A stretch of 64,000 nt of DNA from CADEEN01 sp963740395 (GCA_963740395.1 CAVUEP010000019.1:10152-74151), one strand, 5' to 3'. Counted from the stretch's first letter, positions 9,613-22,127 are shown. A program made the numbers and translations. Notes: a model not told the origin generated them from the letters alone.

Positions 9613-10608
9613 ATGGCAAAGACCCCGCTACGCTTTGTGCTGTTTGCGCTGCTGGGTGCTGCACTCGCCCAGGACACCGTGGCGCCCTCGCGCGCGGCCG
9701 ACATCGTGACGCTGGCCCAAGGCGTGCACTGGCTGCCCGGTCGCTTCGAGCGCGGGCGCCAACCCGATGGCAACAGCCTGCTACTCGAGGGCCGCGACGG
9801 CATCGTCGTCTTCGACAGCGGCCGGCATGTCGAGCACACGATGGCGCTGGTCGAGTGGGCGCGGGGCAAGGGTCGGCCGATCGTTGCCGTGGTCAACAGC
9901 CATTGGCACCTCGACCACATCGGCGGCAATGCGCTGTTGCGGCGCGAGTCCCCGCAGCTCGAGGCCCACGGCAGTGCCGCGATCAACATTGCCCTGTCCA
10001 CGACCATGCAGCGCATGGCGGCCGATATGCGGGCGATGCTCACCGACAAGGCCACCAACGAGGCCACGCGCCGCATGGTGCAGATCGACCTGGCGCTGCT
10101 CGAGCACAGCGACGCACTGGTCCCCGACCAGTTGCTGGACGGCGCGCCGCATGACCGGCCGATCGGCGGTCGCGAACTGCGAGTCGGCGTCGAACGCGGC
10201 GCGGTCAGCGGCGGTGACGTGTGGATCCTCGATCGCGCAAGCGGCATCCTGGCCGTCGGTGACTTCGTGACGCTGCCTGTGCCCTTCCTCGACACGGCCT
10301 GCACGGCAGGTTGGAGTGCAGCGATGGCTCGCATCGAGGCCCTGCCCTTCGAGCGTCTGGTGCCGGGCCATGGTCCGGTGATGACTCGCGAGGACTTTCG
10401 CCGTTACCGCGGCGCACTCGACAGGCTGTTCAGCTGTGCCGCGACCGAGCGGCCGGTGGCCGACTGCACCGCCGAGTGGATCCTCGGCCTGGGCACGCTG
10501 TTGCCCGAAGCCTCCCATCGCGGGGCGACAACGATGCTGAGCCACTACTTCGCGCAGCAACTTCGCGCCCTGCCCGCGGTGCGCGATCGCCACTGCAAGG
10601 CGCCCTGA
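9613..10608 (+). CDS. Exported metallo-beta-lactamase-fold hydrolase
   Basis: This 331-residue protein has a likely signal peptide (residues 1-29, FVLFALLGAALA core) and a metallo-beta-lactamase fold. The metal-binding motif is SHWHLDHIGG; further elements are GDFVTLPVPFLDTAC and LVPGHGPVM, where the last His is a usual ligand. It resembles the periplasmic quinoprotein relay system zinc metallohydrolases and glyoxalase-II-like proteins more than true beta-lactamases. Substrate unknown. It lies 107 bp after the SET gene and 51 bp before dapC, so it may be transcribed with either. Confidence 0.75.
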   Translation: MAKTPLRFVLFALLGAALAQDTVAPSRAADIVTLAQGVHWLPGRFERGRQPDGNSLLLEGRDGIVVFDSGRHVEHTMALVEWARGKGRPIVAVVNSHWHLDHIGGNALLRRESPQLEAHGSAAINIALSTTMQRMAADMRAMLTDKATNEATRRMVQIDLALLEHSDALVPDQLLDGAPHDRPIGGRELRVGVERGAVSGGDVWILDRASGILAVGDFVTLPVPFLDTACTAGWSAAMARIEALPFERLVPGHGPVMTREDFRRYRGALDRLFSCAATERPVADCTAEWILGLGTLLPEASHRGATTMLSHYFAQQLRALPAVRDRHCKAP

Positions 10609-10659
10609 ACGCGATCCGGGCGCGACCCGAAATGAGGTCGCTGCCCTATCATCGCGGCG

Positions 10660-11853
10660 ATGAATCCGCTGCTGGCGCGCCTGCATCCCTACCCCTTCGA
10701 GCGGCTGCGCACCTTGATGTCCGACGTGACACCGTCGCCGGCACATCGGGCCATCAGCCTGGGGATCGGCGAGCCGCGCCACGCCACCCCGCCCTTGATC
10801 GAGCGAGCCTTGGTCGACGGGCTCAAGGGCCTGTCGACCTACCCGGCCACGCTCGGCGCGCCGAAGCTGCGCCAGGCGATGGCGGGCTGGGTGCAGCGCC
10901 GCTATGGCGTGGCGCTCGACGCGGTGACGCAGGTGCTGCCCGTGAACGGCTCGCGCGAAGCGCTGTTTGCATTGGCACAAACCGTGGTCGACCCGACACA
11001 GCCGCACGCGACCGTGGTCTGCCCGAATCCCTTCTATCAGATCTACGAGGGCGCGGCCCTGCTCGCGGGTGCGCAGGCCGCCTATGCCAACAGCGACCCG
11101 GCACGCAACTTCGCCGCCGCCTGGGACACCATCGACGAATCGACCTGGGCGCGAACGCAACTGCTCTACACCTGCTCGCCGGGCAACCCGACCGGCGCGG
11201 TGATGCCACTGTCCGAGTGGCAGACCCTGTTCGAACTGTCGGACCGCCATGGCTTCGTCATTGCCAGCGACGAGTGCTACAGCGAGATCTACTTTCGCGA
11301 CGAGCCCCCACTGGGCGCGCTGCAAGCCGCCAAGGCGCTGGGCCGTGACGACCTGCGCCGCCTGGTGGTCTTCACCAGCCTGTCCAAGCGCAGCAACGTC
11401 CCCGGCATGCGCTCGGGCTTCGTCGCCGGCGACGCCGACGTGCTGAAGGATTTCCTGCTCTACCGCACCTACCACGGCAGCGCGATGAGTCCGGTGGTGC
11501 AGGCGGCGAGCCTGGTGGCCTGGAGCGACGAGGCGCATGTGGTGGCCAACCGGGCCCTGTACCGCGCCAAGTTCGAACAGGTCACGCCGATGCTCGCGCA
11601 GGTGCTCGACGTCGCGCTGCCCGACGCGGGGTTCTACCTCTGGGCCGCCGTGCCCGGCGGCAACGATGTCGAGTTCGCCCGCGGCCTGCTGCGTCAATAC
11701 AATGTGGCGGTGCTGCCTGGCAGCCTGCTTGCGCGCGAGGCGCAGGGCGTCAACCCCGGCCAGGGCCGCATCCGCATGGCGCTGGTGGCGGGCGTCGACG
11801 AATGCGTCGAAGCCGCCGAGCGTATTGTCTCGTTCACGAAGAGCCTCACATGA
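10660..11853 (+). CDS. dapC: Succinyldiaminopimelate transaminase
   Basis: DapC is a PLP-dependent class I/II aminotransferase of the succinylase branch of lysine/meso-diaminopimelate synthesis. The 397-residue protein begins MNPLLARLHPYPFERLRTL, typical of betaproteobacterial DapC. It has YTCSPGNPTGAVM, the SDECYSEIYF loop, the Schiff-base lysine in FTSLSKRSNVPGMRSGF and the carboxylate-binding RIRMALV near the end. Its stop overlaps the dapD start as ATGA. It opens a dap cluster that also holds dapD and dapE. Confidence 0.95.
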   Translation: MNPLLARLHPYPFERLRTLMSDVTPSPAHRAISLGIGEPRHATPPLIERALVDGLKGLSTYPATLGAPKLRQAMAGWVQRRYGVALDAVTQVLPVNGSREALFALAQTVVDPTQPHATVVCPNPFYQIYEGAALLAGAQAAYANSDPARNFAAAWDTIDESTWARTQLLYTCSPGNPTGAVMPLSEWQTLFELSDRHGFVIASDECYSEIYFRDEPPLGALQAAKALGRDDLRRLVVFTSLSKRSNVPGMRSGFVAGDADVLKDFLLYRTYHGSAMSPVVQAASLVAWSDEAHVVANRALYRAKFEQVTPMLAQVLDVALPDAGFYLWAAVPGGNDVEFARGLLRQYNVAVLPGSLLAREAQGVNPGQGRIRMALVAGVDECVEAAERIVSFTKSLT

Positions 11854-12672
11854 CAACTCAACTGCAAACCCTCATCGACCTCGCCTGGGACGCTCGCGCC
11901 AACCTGGACAGCGTCAACTCGCCCGAGCTGCGCGAGGCGGTCGAGCACGTGATCACGGACCTGAACAAGGGCCGCATCCGCGTCGCCGAGCGCCAGGGCG
12001 TGGGCGAATGGACCGTCAACCAATGGGTCAAGAAGGCCGTGCTGCTGAGCTTTCGCCTGACCGACAACAAGATCATGCGCGCCGGCGACCTCGGCTTCTT
12101 CGACAAGGTCGAGACCAAGTTCGCCCACCTCGACGAGGCCGCCATGCGCGCCACCGGCGTGCGCGTGGTACCGCCCGCCGTGGCGCGGCGCGGCAGCTAC
12201 CTGGCCAAGAACGTGGTCCTGATGCCGAGCTACGTCAACATCGGCGCCTATGTCGACGAGGGCACGATGGTCGACACCTGGGCCACCGTGGGCTCCTGCG
12301 CGCAGATCGGCAAAGAACGTGCACCTGTCGGGCGGCGTGGGCATCGGCGGCGTGCTGGAGCCGGTGCAGGCCAACCCGACCATCATCGAGGACAACTGCT
12401 TCGTCGGCGCCCGCAGCGAGGTCGTCGAGGGCGTGATCGTCGAGGAGAACTCGGTCATCTCGATGGGCGTCTACATCGGCCAGAGCACCAAGATCTACGA
12501 CCGCGCGACCGGCACAGTGAGCTATGGCCGCATTCCGGCGGGTTCGGTCGTCGTTTCCGGTAATTTGCCCAGTGCCGATGGCAAGTACTCGTTGTACTGT
12601 GCCGTGATCGTCAAGAAGGTCGACGCGCAGACCCGCGCCAAGACAAGCATCAATGAGTTGCTGCGTGCCTGA
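11850..12672 (+). CDS. dapD: Tetrahydrodipicolinate N-succinyltransferase, one frameshift
   Basis: DapD transfers succinyl from succinyl-CoA to tetrahydrodipicolinate, the step before DapC. The N-terminal alpha domain (MTTQLQTLIDLAWDARANL) and the left-handed beta-helix hexapeptide repeats (VGSCAQIG, then VHLSGGVGIGGVLEP, FVGARSEVVEGVIV) are clear. One shift near 12312 separates them; reading GGC AAG AAC GTG instead of GGC AAA GAA CGT restores the family sequence IGKNVHLSGG, so one extra A is likely. The length is 1 modulo 3. About 273 residues, normal. Coupled to dapC by a 4-bp overlap. Confidence 0.95.
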
Positions 12673-12708
12673 GCGCGCGCGGCGCGATCCATTCAGGAGC
12701 GACGCGAG

Positions 12709-13909
12709 ATGAGCACCAACAGCGGCAGCGGCAACATGGAGCGCGTGCTTGCGCTTGATGGCCGAGAAGAACGCATCGGACGTCTACCTGTCGGCCAACA
12801 CGCCGATCCTGATCAAGATCAACGGCCAGATCCTGCAACTGTCGGACCAGCCGCTGTCGCATGCGCAACCGCGCCAGCTGCTGGCCGAATTGCTGACGCC
12901 GCAGCAACTCGAGGAGCTCGACGACACCGGCGAACTCAATGTCGGCGTCGGCATCACCAAGGTCGGCAGCTTTCGGCTGTCGGCGTTTCGCCAACGCGGC
13001 TCGATCGCTGCCGTGTTCCGCTGCATCCCTTTCGTGATCCCGACCCTCGAGTCGCTGAAGGTGCCCGAGATCCTCGGCGACCTGGTGCTGGAAAAGCGCG
13101 GGCTGATCCTGATGGTCGGCGCCACCGGCACCGGCAAGAGCACCACGCTGGCGGCGATGCTCGAGCAGCGCAACCAGCAACTCACCGGGCATATCCTGAC
13201 CATCGAAGACCCGATCGAGTTCCTGTTCACGAACAAGAAGTCGGTGGTCAACCAGCGCGAGGTCGGGCGCGACACCAACAGCCTGCAGATCGCTCTGAAG
13301 AACGCACTGCGGCAGGCGCCGGACTGCATCCTGATCGGCGAGATCCGCGACCGCGAGACCATGACCTCGGCGATCTCGTACTCGCTCTCGGGCCACCTGG
13401 TGCTGGCGACCATGCACGCCAACAACAGCTACCACGCATTGGGCCGCATCCTGTCCTTCTACACGCCCGAGTCGCGCCCGGCCCTGCTGTCGGACCTGGC
13501 CTCGGGCCTGCGCGCCGTCATCTGCCAGCGCCTGGTGCGCGCACAGGCCGGCGGGCGCACGCCCGCGGCCGAGGTGCTGCTCAACACCAAGCTCGTGTCC
13601 GAGCTGATCGAGCAGGGCGACATCGCCGGCGTCAAGGAAGCGATGGAAAAGTCGCTGGCCGAGGGTTCGTTGAGCTTCGAGGCCAACCTGGCCAAGATGA
13701 TCACCGACGGCGTGATCACGCGCGAGGAAGGCCTGGCCTTTTCCGATTCGCCGACCAACCTGTTGTGGCGACTGCAGAACGAGACCGCGCCCATGTCACG
13801 CCAGCCGCCCAAGAAGGAAGAGCCCGACCCGTCGCTCTTTACCGAGATCGTGCTCGACGTACGGCCCGAAGAAAAGAAGCTGTCGACAAGCTTCGGCCGC
13901 CTGGCCTGA
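12709..13909 (+). CDS. pilU: PilT/PilU-type pilus retraction ATPase, one frameshift
   Basis: This is a hexameric ATPase accessory to type IV pilus retraction, on the cytoplasmic face of the pilus base. Visible: Walker A GATGTGKST, Asp box TIEDPIEF, Walker B CILIGEIRD and His box HLVLATMHANN. The C-terminal region ends with an acidic Lys/Glu tail (QPPKKEEPDP) as in PilU rather than PilT. The first 14 residues (MSTNSGSGNMERVL) are in a different frame; removing one T near 12749 joins them to RLMAEKNASDVYLS, the family N-terminus. About 399 residues. No pilT or other pilus gene is nearby; it sits between dapD and dapE. Confidence 0.88.
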
Positions 13910-13917
13910 CCCACTCC

Positions 13918-13949
13918 CGAAGCAGCTTCGCCGCTCCCCCTCAAGGGGG
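13918..13949. repeat. Paired small hairpins between pilU and dapE
   Basis: Two adjacent perfect stem-loops lie in the 87-bp gap: CGAAG-CAG-CTTCG at 13918-13930 and CCCCC-TCAA-GGGGG at 13936-13949. There is no T-run, so it is a weak candidate for a factor-independent terminator. The pair resembles a short dispersed intergenic repeat I associate with Burkholderiales genomes. It could stabilise the pilU 3' end or attenuate read-through into dapE. Confidence 0.4.
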
Positions 13950-13996
13950 CCGAGGCCCGCAGCGCGTGCTTGACAAGATGCGGCATCATCCTGCCT

Positions 13997-15143
13997 GTGA
14001 ACCACGCCCTACAACTCGCCGAGGCGCTGATTGCCCGGCCTTCGGTGACGCCTGAGGACGCCGGCTGCCAGGACCTGCTGAAGGCGCGGTTGGCACCGCT
14101 GGGGTTCGAGTGCGAAACGCTCGTCTGCGGCCCCGACAACTTTCGCGTCACCAACCTGCTGGCGATCCGGCGTGGCGGGCGGCCGGGCCCGACGCTGGCC
14201 TTTGCCGGCCACACCGACGTGGTGCCGACCGGCCCGCTGGCGCGCTGGACCAGCGACCCCTTCGTACCCAGCCACCGCGGCGGCATGCTCTACGGCCGCG
14301 GCGCCGCCGACATGAAGAGTTCGATCGCAGCCATGGTCGTTGCGGCCGAGGCATTCGTTGCGGTCACGCCGGACCATGCCGGAGCCATCGCCCTGCTGAT
14401 CACGAGCGACGAGGAGGGTCCGTCGGTCGATGGCACCGTGCGCCTGGTCGAGTTGCTGAAGTCACGCGGCGAGACGCTCGACATGTGCATCGTCGGCGAG
14501 CCGACCTCCGTCGACGCCCTGGGCGACATGATCAAGAACGGCCGTCGCGGCACGCTGTCGGGCAAGTTGCGCGTGATCGGCGTTCAGGGCCACGTGGCCT
14601 ACCCGCAGCTGGCGCGCAACCCGATCCATCAGTTCGCGCCGGTGCTGGCCGAGCTCGCCGCAACCGCCTGGGACGCCGGCAACGAGTATTTCCCGGCGAC
14701 CACGTTCCAGGTCTCGAACATCCATGCCGGCACCGGCGTCGGCAACGTGATCCCGGGCGACGTCGTCGTCGACTTCAATTTCCGCTTCTCGACCGAGAGC
14801 ACGGCCGACGGTCTGAAGGCGCGCATCCAGGCCCTGCTCGACCGCCACGCACTCGAGTACGAACTCGCCTGGACCCTGGGCGGCCAGCCCTTCCTGACCG
14901 CCCCGGGCGCGCTGACCGACGCGATCAGCGCCGCCATCGAGGCCGAGTGCGGCGCGCCGCCCGGTGCTGTCGACCACCGGCGGCACCTCGGACGGCCGGT
15001 TCATTGCGACAATCTGCCCCCAGGTGGTTGAATTGGGGCCCCGCAATGCCAGCATCCACAAGATCGATGAGCATGTGGAGGCGGCCGACATCGATCGTCT
15101 GGCGAACATCTACCGGGGCGTTCTTGAGCGACTGTTGACGTGA
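13997..15143 (+). CDS. dapE: Succinyl-diaminopimelate desuccinylase, one frameshift
   Basis: DapE hydrolyses N-succinyl-LL-diaminopimelate using two zinc ions. Metal-site motifs are FAGHTDVVPTG (His, Asp), GRGAADMKSS (bridging Asp), SDEEGPSVDGT (catalytic Glu pair) and IVGEPTS. A shift near 14966 separates EAECGAPP from STTGGTSDGRFIA, which carries the SGGTSD-like metal ligand region. The length is 1 modulo 3, so one extra base. About 381 residues, normal for DapE. The start is the GTG of VNHALQLAEALIARPSVTPEDAG. The stop overlaps prmB as GTGA. Confidence 0.95.
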
Positions 15144-16027
15144 AACTGATCGAACTGGTCGAGCGCCAAAGCGCCCGCCTGACCCAGGCGGGCGTTTCGT
15201 TTGGGCATGGCACCGACAACGCCTTCGACGAGGCGGTGTGGCTGGTGCTGTGGCGACTCGGCCTGCCGCTCGACGAGCTCGACGGTGTGGCCGATCGCGT
15301 CCTGTCGGTCGATGAGGCCGCAGCGATCCACGCGCTCGTCGGGGAGCGCATCGCCACGCGCAAGCCCGCCGCCTACCTGACGGGTGAAGCCTGGCTGCAG
15401 GGCGTACCGTTCTACGTCGACGAGCGCACGATCGTGCCGCGCTCGTTGATCGCCGAAGTCATCGCCGACGGCACGCTCGACGCCTGGCTGCCGACGCACC
15501 TGCATGCGGTGCTCGACCTGTGCACCGGCAACGGCAGCCTGGCCGTGCTGGCTGCGATGGCGTGGCCCGACGTGAGCGTCACCGCCACCGAGCTCAGCGC
15601 CGACGCCCTGGCCGTGGCGCGCATCAATGTCGACAAGCATGGCCTGGCCCGACGCATCAGCCTGCACCAGGGCGATGGTCTCGCGGCGGTGGGCGGTGAC
15701 CGCTTCGACCTGATCCTGTGCAACCCGCCCTATGTCAATGCCACGGCGATGGCCGCATTGCCGCCCGAATACCGCGCCGAACCGGCGCTGGCGCTGGCCG
15801 GCGGCACGGATGGCATGGACTTCGTGCGCGCCCTGGTGGCGCACGCGGCCCGGCATCTGACCGAACATGGCGTGCTGGTGCTCGAGATCGGCAACGAATG
15901 GCCCCATTTCGACGCCGCCCTGCCCTCCCTCGAGAGCGTGTGGCTGCCCACCAGCGCCGGCGAAGACCAGGTGCTGCTCGTGACCCGCGAGGCACTCGTC
16001 CAGTTGCCCAAGAGCACCCGCGCATGA
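15140..16027 (+). CDS. prmB: Ribosomal protein uL3 glutamine methyltransferase
   Basis: PrmB methylates a glutamine of ribosomal protein L3 in the 50S subunit. The 295-residue protein has the HemK-family N-terminal helical domain with HALVGERIATRKPAAYLTGEA, the SAM-binding motif DLCTGNGSLAVLAA and the catalytic glutamine-binding motif NPPYV. The ERTIVPRSLIAE segment is typical of PrmB rather than PrmC. It starts with GTG overlapping the dapE stop and ends overlapping the next ATG, so dapE-prmB-adh-yheS look translationally coupled. Confidence 0.93.
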   Translation: MKLIELVERQSARLTQAGVSFGHGTDNAFDEAVWLVLWRLGLPLDELDGVADRVLSVDEAAAIHALVGERIATRKPAAYLTGEAWLQGVPFYVDERTIVPRSLIAEVIADGTLDAWLPTHLHAVLDLCTGNGSLAVLAAMAWPDVSVTATELSADALAVARINVDKHGLARRISLHQGDGLAAVGGDRFDLILCNPPYVNATAMAALPPEYRAEPALALAGGTDGMDFVRALVAHAARHLTEHGVLVLEIGNEWPHFDAALPSLESVWLPTSAGEDQVLLVTREALVQLPKSTRA

Positions 16028-17039
16028 AGGCCGCCGTGCTCCAGGCCTTTGGCCAACCCCTGGCCCTGCTCGACCTGCCCACACCCGAGCCGCTGGCCGA
16101 CGAGGTGCTGCTCGAGGTCCAGGCCTGCGGCGTCTGCCACTCCGACCTGCACATCGTCGACGGCGACACGCCCGGCTTCAAGGCCAGCACCAAGGCGCAG
16201 CTGATCCCAGGCCACGAGGTCGTCGGCACCGTGGTGGCGCGCGGCAACGACGTCACGCACCTGGAGCTCGGCCAGCGCGTCGGCGTGGCCTGGCTGCACC
16301 AGGCCTGCGGCAGCTGCGAACTCTGCCTGGGCGGGCGCGAAAACCTCTGCCGCAAGGGCAGCGTCACCGGCATGACGGTCGACGGCGGCTACGCCGAGTT
16401 CATGCGCGCCAAGGCCAGCCATGCCTTGCCGATCCCCGACGCACTCGACTCGATCGAAGCCGCGCCGTTGTTCTGTGCCGGCGTCACCAGCTACCGCGCG
16501 CTGCACAACGCCGGCTTGGCCACGGGCCAGCGCGTGGCCGTGGTCGGTGTCGGTGGACTGGGCCATCTGGCCCTGCAGATTGCAGTTGCCGCCGGCGCCG
16601 AGGTCATTGCGCTGGACTTGGCACAAGACAAGCTCGCGGCGGCGCGCGCGCTGGGCGCGCCGCATGCGTTCGACGCCGCATCGCCCGACACACCCAAGGC
16701 GGTGCGCACACTCGGTGGCGCGCACATCGCCGTTGTGACTTCGGCCGCACGCGCCGCCTTCGATCTGGGCTTCAAGTGCCTGCGACCGGGCGGCACGCTG
16801 GCCGTCGTCGGTCTGCCGCCCGAACCGCTGCAGTTTTCCGCGCTCTCGATCGTTAGCGGAGAATTCCACATCGTCGGCAGCGCCGTCGGCACCCGCGAGG
16901 ACCTGCGCGCCACGCTCGATCTGGCCGCGCGCGGCAAGCTGCGCTGCCATTGCCATACCCGTCCCTTGAGCCAGGCCAATGCCGCGCTCGACGACCTGCG
17001 CGCCGGGCGCGTGCAGGGTCGTACCGTACTGATTCCCTC

Positions 17040-17043
<4 letters not shown>
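16024..17043 (+). CDS. Zinc-dependent alcohol dehydrogenase (AdhP-like)
   Basis: This 339-residue medium-chain dehydrogenase is predicted to oxidise primary alcohols with NAD+. Catalytic zinc ligands are in CGVCHSDLH and the GHEVVG segment; the structural zinc is held by CGSCELCLGGRENLC. The Rossmann fold shows VGVGGLGHLALQIA. The cofactor-adjacent TVDGGYAEF and the length fit AdhP-type enzymes. ATGA overlaps join it to prmB upstream and yheS downstream. The substrate cannot be told from sequence. Confidence 0.88.
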
Positions 17044-19052
<2,009 letters not shown>

Positions 19053-19059
19053 GCACAGG

Positions 19060-20562
19060 TCAGGCCCGCGGCGGCGCCTCGGACGCGGGATAGAGCCGCG
19101 CCAGCAAGGCTGCGCCGAGCTCGATCAGCATCGGCTGCAGGCGCGGCAGCAGCGCGGCCTGGGCCGCGTCGATCGACAGGCCGGCGTCAGTGAGCAGGGC
19201 CTGGCGGCGCTGCCAAATGGCAGCCACCGCGTCCTTGTGCTCGGCCAGCACGGCGCGCACCGATTCGGTCCAGCCCGCGGGCGGCTCCTGCGCCACCCAG
19301 GCGCCACGGCCGCGGCCATGGTGCGCCACGGCGAGGTAGCCCAGCAGGGCCGCGGCGAGCAAGGCGTCGAGCACCGAGGCGTCCCAGGCCAGCACCGGCT
19401 GATCCAGGCCACGCACCTTGTTCACGCCATGCGCCGCGCCGGCGGCGGTCAGCGCACCGATGACGCCGCCGGCCAGCAGGCCGCCGCCCATCGTCAACCC
19501 GCCGCTGATGACGTCGGCCTTCAGGCCCGCCAGCGCGCCCGTGACCATGCCACCCCATAGCGCCGCCCGGCCCTCGTCGATCGGTTCGCGCCGGGCGTAA
19601 TGCAACGCCAGCTTGGCCAGCACCTCGGCGCCGGCGCGGCCGTCCAGGCCGTGCAGGCGGATCAAGTTGTCGGTGGAACGGCGCACGTCGACATCCAGCC
19701 GTTCGGCCAGCGTCGCCATCGCGCGGTCGCTCGCCGACGCGCCCTCACCCGCCTTGATGCCCAGCGCCGCGCCCAGCGCGCGCAACGGCCCGCGCCAGCC
19801 GTCGGAGGCGACTCCTTCACGGTCGAGCGCCGCGCGCGCCAGGCGCTGCGCGAGTTCGTGCATCGACTCGCGCCAGGTACCCAGTTGCCGCTCGCGCCAA
19901 GCCGCGCGCAGGCGCTCGAACCCCGGCTGCTTGTCGGGCGGCAGTTCGGCGGCCACGGCCTGCCAGAGCAGCCCTTCCTGCACCCAGCAGCGCGTGAACG
20001 CATCCAGCGGCAGCACCGCACGCACGCCGCGCGACTGTTGGAGCCGCTGGCGCCAGCGCTCGGCAAGCGGCGCCTCCTCACCGGCCGCAGCACCGGGCGG
20101 GCCGAGCTGGTTCAGCAGCGCGACCACGGGCTTGCCGGTCAGCGCCAGCACCTGCAGCTCGGCATCGAGGTAACCCGCGTCTTCCGGTGCCTCCGCCGCG
20201 TTGACCAGGTACAGCACCACGTCGGCCTCGTCGAGCACGTTGCGCAACGCGCGCTGGCTCGACCAGAACGGCCGATCGCGCCAGCGGTCCCAGACCTCGC
20301 TGAGAAACCATCCCATCGGGTTGCCGGCCTGCGCCAGCCGCTTGGCCAGGCGCTGGCTGTCGCCGAAGCCCGGCGTGTCCCACAGCATCAGCAAGTCGCC
20401 GGCCGTCGACTCGACCAGCAGCTGCGCTTCAGCCACTTCGGTGACATGGGCCTCGTCGCGCACCTCGCCGATGTCGCGGCCCAGCAGCGTGCGCGCCAAC
20501 GTGGTCTTGCCGACGTTGGTGTGCGAGACCAGGCTCAGGGCGACGGTCGTCGGCGCGTTCAT
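19060..20562 (-). CDS. DUF3482-family GTPase
   Basis: The 500-residue protein has an N-terminal TRAFAC-type GTPase domain: P-loop HTNVGKTTL at residues 14-22, G3 WDTPGFGD and a G4-like LLNQLG where NKxD is expected. The C-terminal half contains a Gly/Ala-rich hydrophobic stretch (GGLTMGGGLLAGGVIGALTAAG), which may be membrane-associated. DUF3482 proteins have no established function. The gene follows the DUF2868 membrane-protein gene with a 4-bp overlap, which implies a shared role. Intact frame. Confidence 0.82.
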   Translation of the reverse strand: MNAPTTVALSLVSHTNVGKTTLARTLLGRDIGEVRDEAHVTEVAEAQLLVESTAGDLLMLWDTPGFGDSQRLAKRLAQAGNPMGWFLSEVWDRWRDRPFWSSQRALRNVLDEADVVLYLVNAAEAPEDAGYLDAELQVLALTGKPVVALLNQLGPPGAAAGEEAPLAERWRQRLQQSRGVRAVLPLDAFTRCWVQEGLLWQAVAAELPPDKQPGFERLRAAWRERQLGTWRESMHELAQRLARAALDREGVASDGWRGPLRALGAALGIKAGEGASASDRAMATLAERLDVDVRRSTDNLIRLHGLDGRAGAEVLAKLALHYARREPIDEGRAALWGGMVTGALAGLKADVISGGLTMGGGLLAGGVIGALTAAGAAHGVNKVRGLDQPVLAWDASVLDALLAAALLGYLAVAHHGRGRGAWVAQEPPAGWTESVRAVLAEHKDAVAAIWQRRQALLTDAGLSIDAAQAALLPRLQPMLIELGAALLARLYPASEAPPRA

Positions 20563-22004
20563 GCGCTTGTCCCCGAAGCCAGATCAACGAAGTGCGGCGG
20601 CGGCAGAGAAAGGTCCTGCAGCAACCGCGCCCATGCGGCACGGCGCTGATCGAGGCGGGATTGCGCGTCGCCGCCAACGCCGACGTTGCGCCGCATGCCC
20701 GACTCGTCGACCGCCACCTTCAGGGTGCAGCGCTGCGGCAGCGCAGCGGCCAGCGCGCGCACGAACGCGCCATGGGTCTCACGCTCGGGCGTCGCCGTCA
20801 TGGCAAACAGGGCCACCACCGCGTCGGCCAACTGTGCAGGCAGGGTAGCGGGCACGTCGTCCTCGGCGCCCAACGGCGATGAGGGCGCCAGGCTGCGGCT
20901 GCGCGCCCGCTCCGAACACGCCCTCCAGGGCGGCCTGCAGTCCAGCCTGTTCTGTGGTGCCGAGTCGGTAGCTGTAGGGCAGCACCGTGACCGGCCTTGG
21001 CGCGGCCCGCGCCGCATGCAGCAAGCGCACGAAGTACGGCTCGTCCAGGGGCAGTCTGATGCGGCTCGCGTGTTGCCGCGCACGCATTGCGGCCCAAAGC
21101 GCGAGCGACAACCTGGGCACGATGATCACGCCGACCAGCGTCAGCGCATACAGATGGATCCATCGCGCTGCGCTCTCGCCGGCGCTGCCGTCGGCCCAGC
21201 GCAGGCCTGCGAGCGTCTGTACATCGGGCAGTGCGATGCCGCTGAGCGCCGCTGCGGGCCCGAGCACGGCGCCCAGCAGCGCGCGCACGTCGTCCGCGTT
21301 GGCAAAGGTGCTGTCCCAGCCCGCACGGTAGTCGAAGACCAGACCGTGCAAGTACATGGAGAGCACGACGCCCAGCGCGACCATGGCTGCAGCGGCATGC
21401 AGCCCGGCCGCGACGCGCTGCCCCTGCAACGCGCGGCTGACAGCTGCCCAGTCGGCTTGCCCGCGCACGCGCGCCATCGCCACCCAAGGCGTGTCGTCGT
21501 GGACGCGAAGTCGTCGTGCAATCTTGCCAGCCACGCGAACCAGACAGGCCGCGAAGCGCCCCATGCCGGAGTCGGTCGCGGGCCCGGCCGCGCGCGCGTG
21601 CCGAAATCCGCGCAAGGCAGCCACGAGCAGCGCCGCATAGACCAGCAGGTTCCACAACAGCAGCGCCAGGCGCGGCGGTGCCAACAGGTTGATGCGCTGA
21701 GCCGGTCCGAGGGCGTCGACGGCGAGACCCGCAAGCAGCGCCAGGCCCAGCAGTGGCAGCAGCCAGCGCCCGAGCACGTGACCGCGCGATGGCAGTCCGA
21801 TGCCGCGCTCGCGCAGGCGCTGCAGACCCAGCGGGCGCGCCGCACGAGGAACGCCTCGTCCACGGCCGCCTCTCCCAACTGACGCCGCGCCTCGGCACTG
21901 GCCCACTCCGCGTCGTCGCGAGCCCACGCCGCCTGCGACCCTTCCAGCGCGGCGGTCTCGACCGCGCGCAGCATCAACACTTGGCGGGCTTCGGATTCGG
22001 TCAT
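20559..22004 (-). CDS. DUF2868 membrane protein, frameshifted
   Basis: About 480 residues in three frames (shifts near 21850 and 20910). The N-terminal part (MTESEARQVLMLRAVETAALEG) is soluble. The middle has several membrane segments, for example LLPLLGLALLAGLAVDALG, LLLWNLLVYAALLVAAL, AAAAMVALGVVLSMYLHGL and IHLYALTLVGVIIVPRLSLALWAA. The C-terminus (LFAMTATPERETHGAFVRAL) is soluble. Function unknown. It pairs with the downstream DUF3482 GTPase through a 4-bp overlap; the two families tend to occur together in Burkholderiales. Frames resume cleanly, so sequence error is the likely cause of the breaks. Confidence 0.75.
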
Positions 22005-22127
22005 TCGCGTTCAGGAATCGAGCCGCGACGGCGGCGAGACTGCACAGCGCCGCGGCACCTCAACCCGACGGGCCGACGTAACGCGCGACGCTGGATTGTG
22101 CTGGAGCGCGACAAACCCTCGCGCCAC

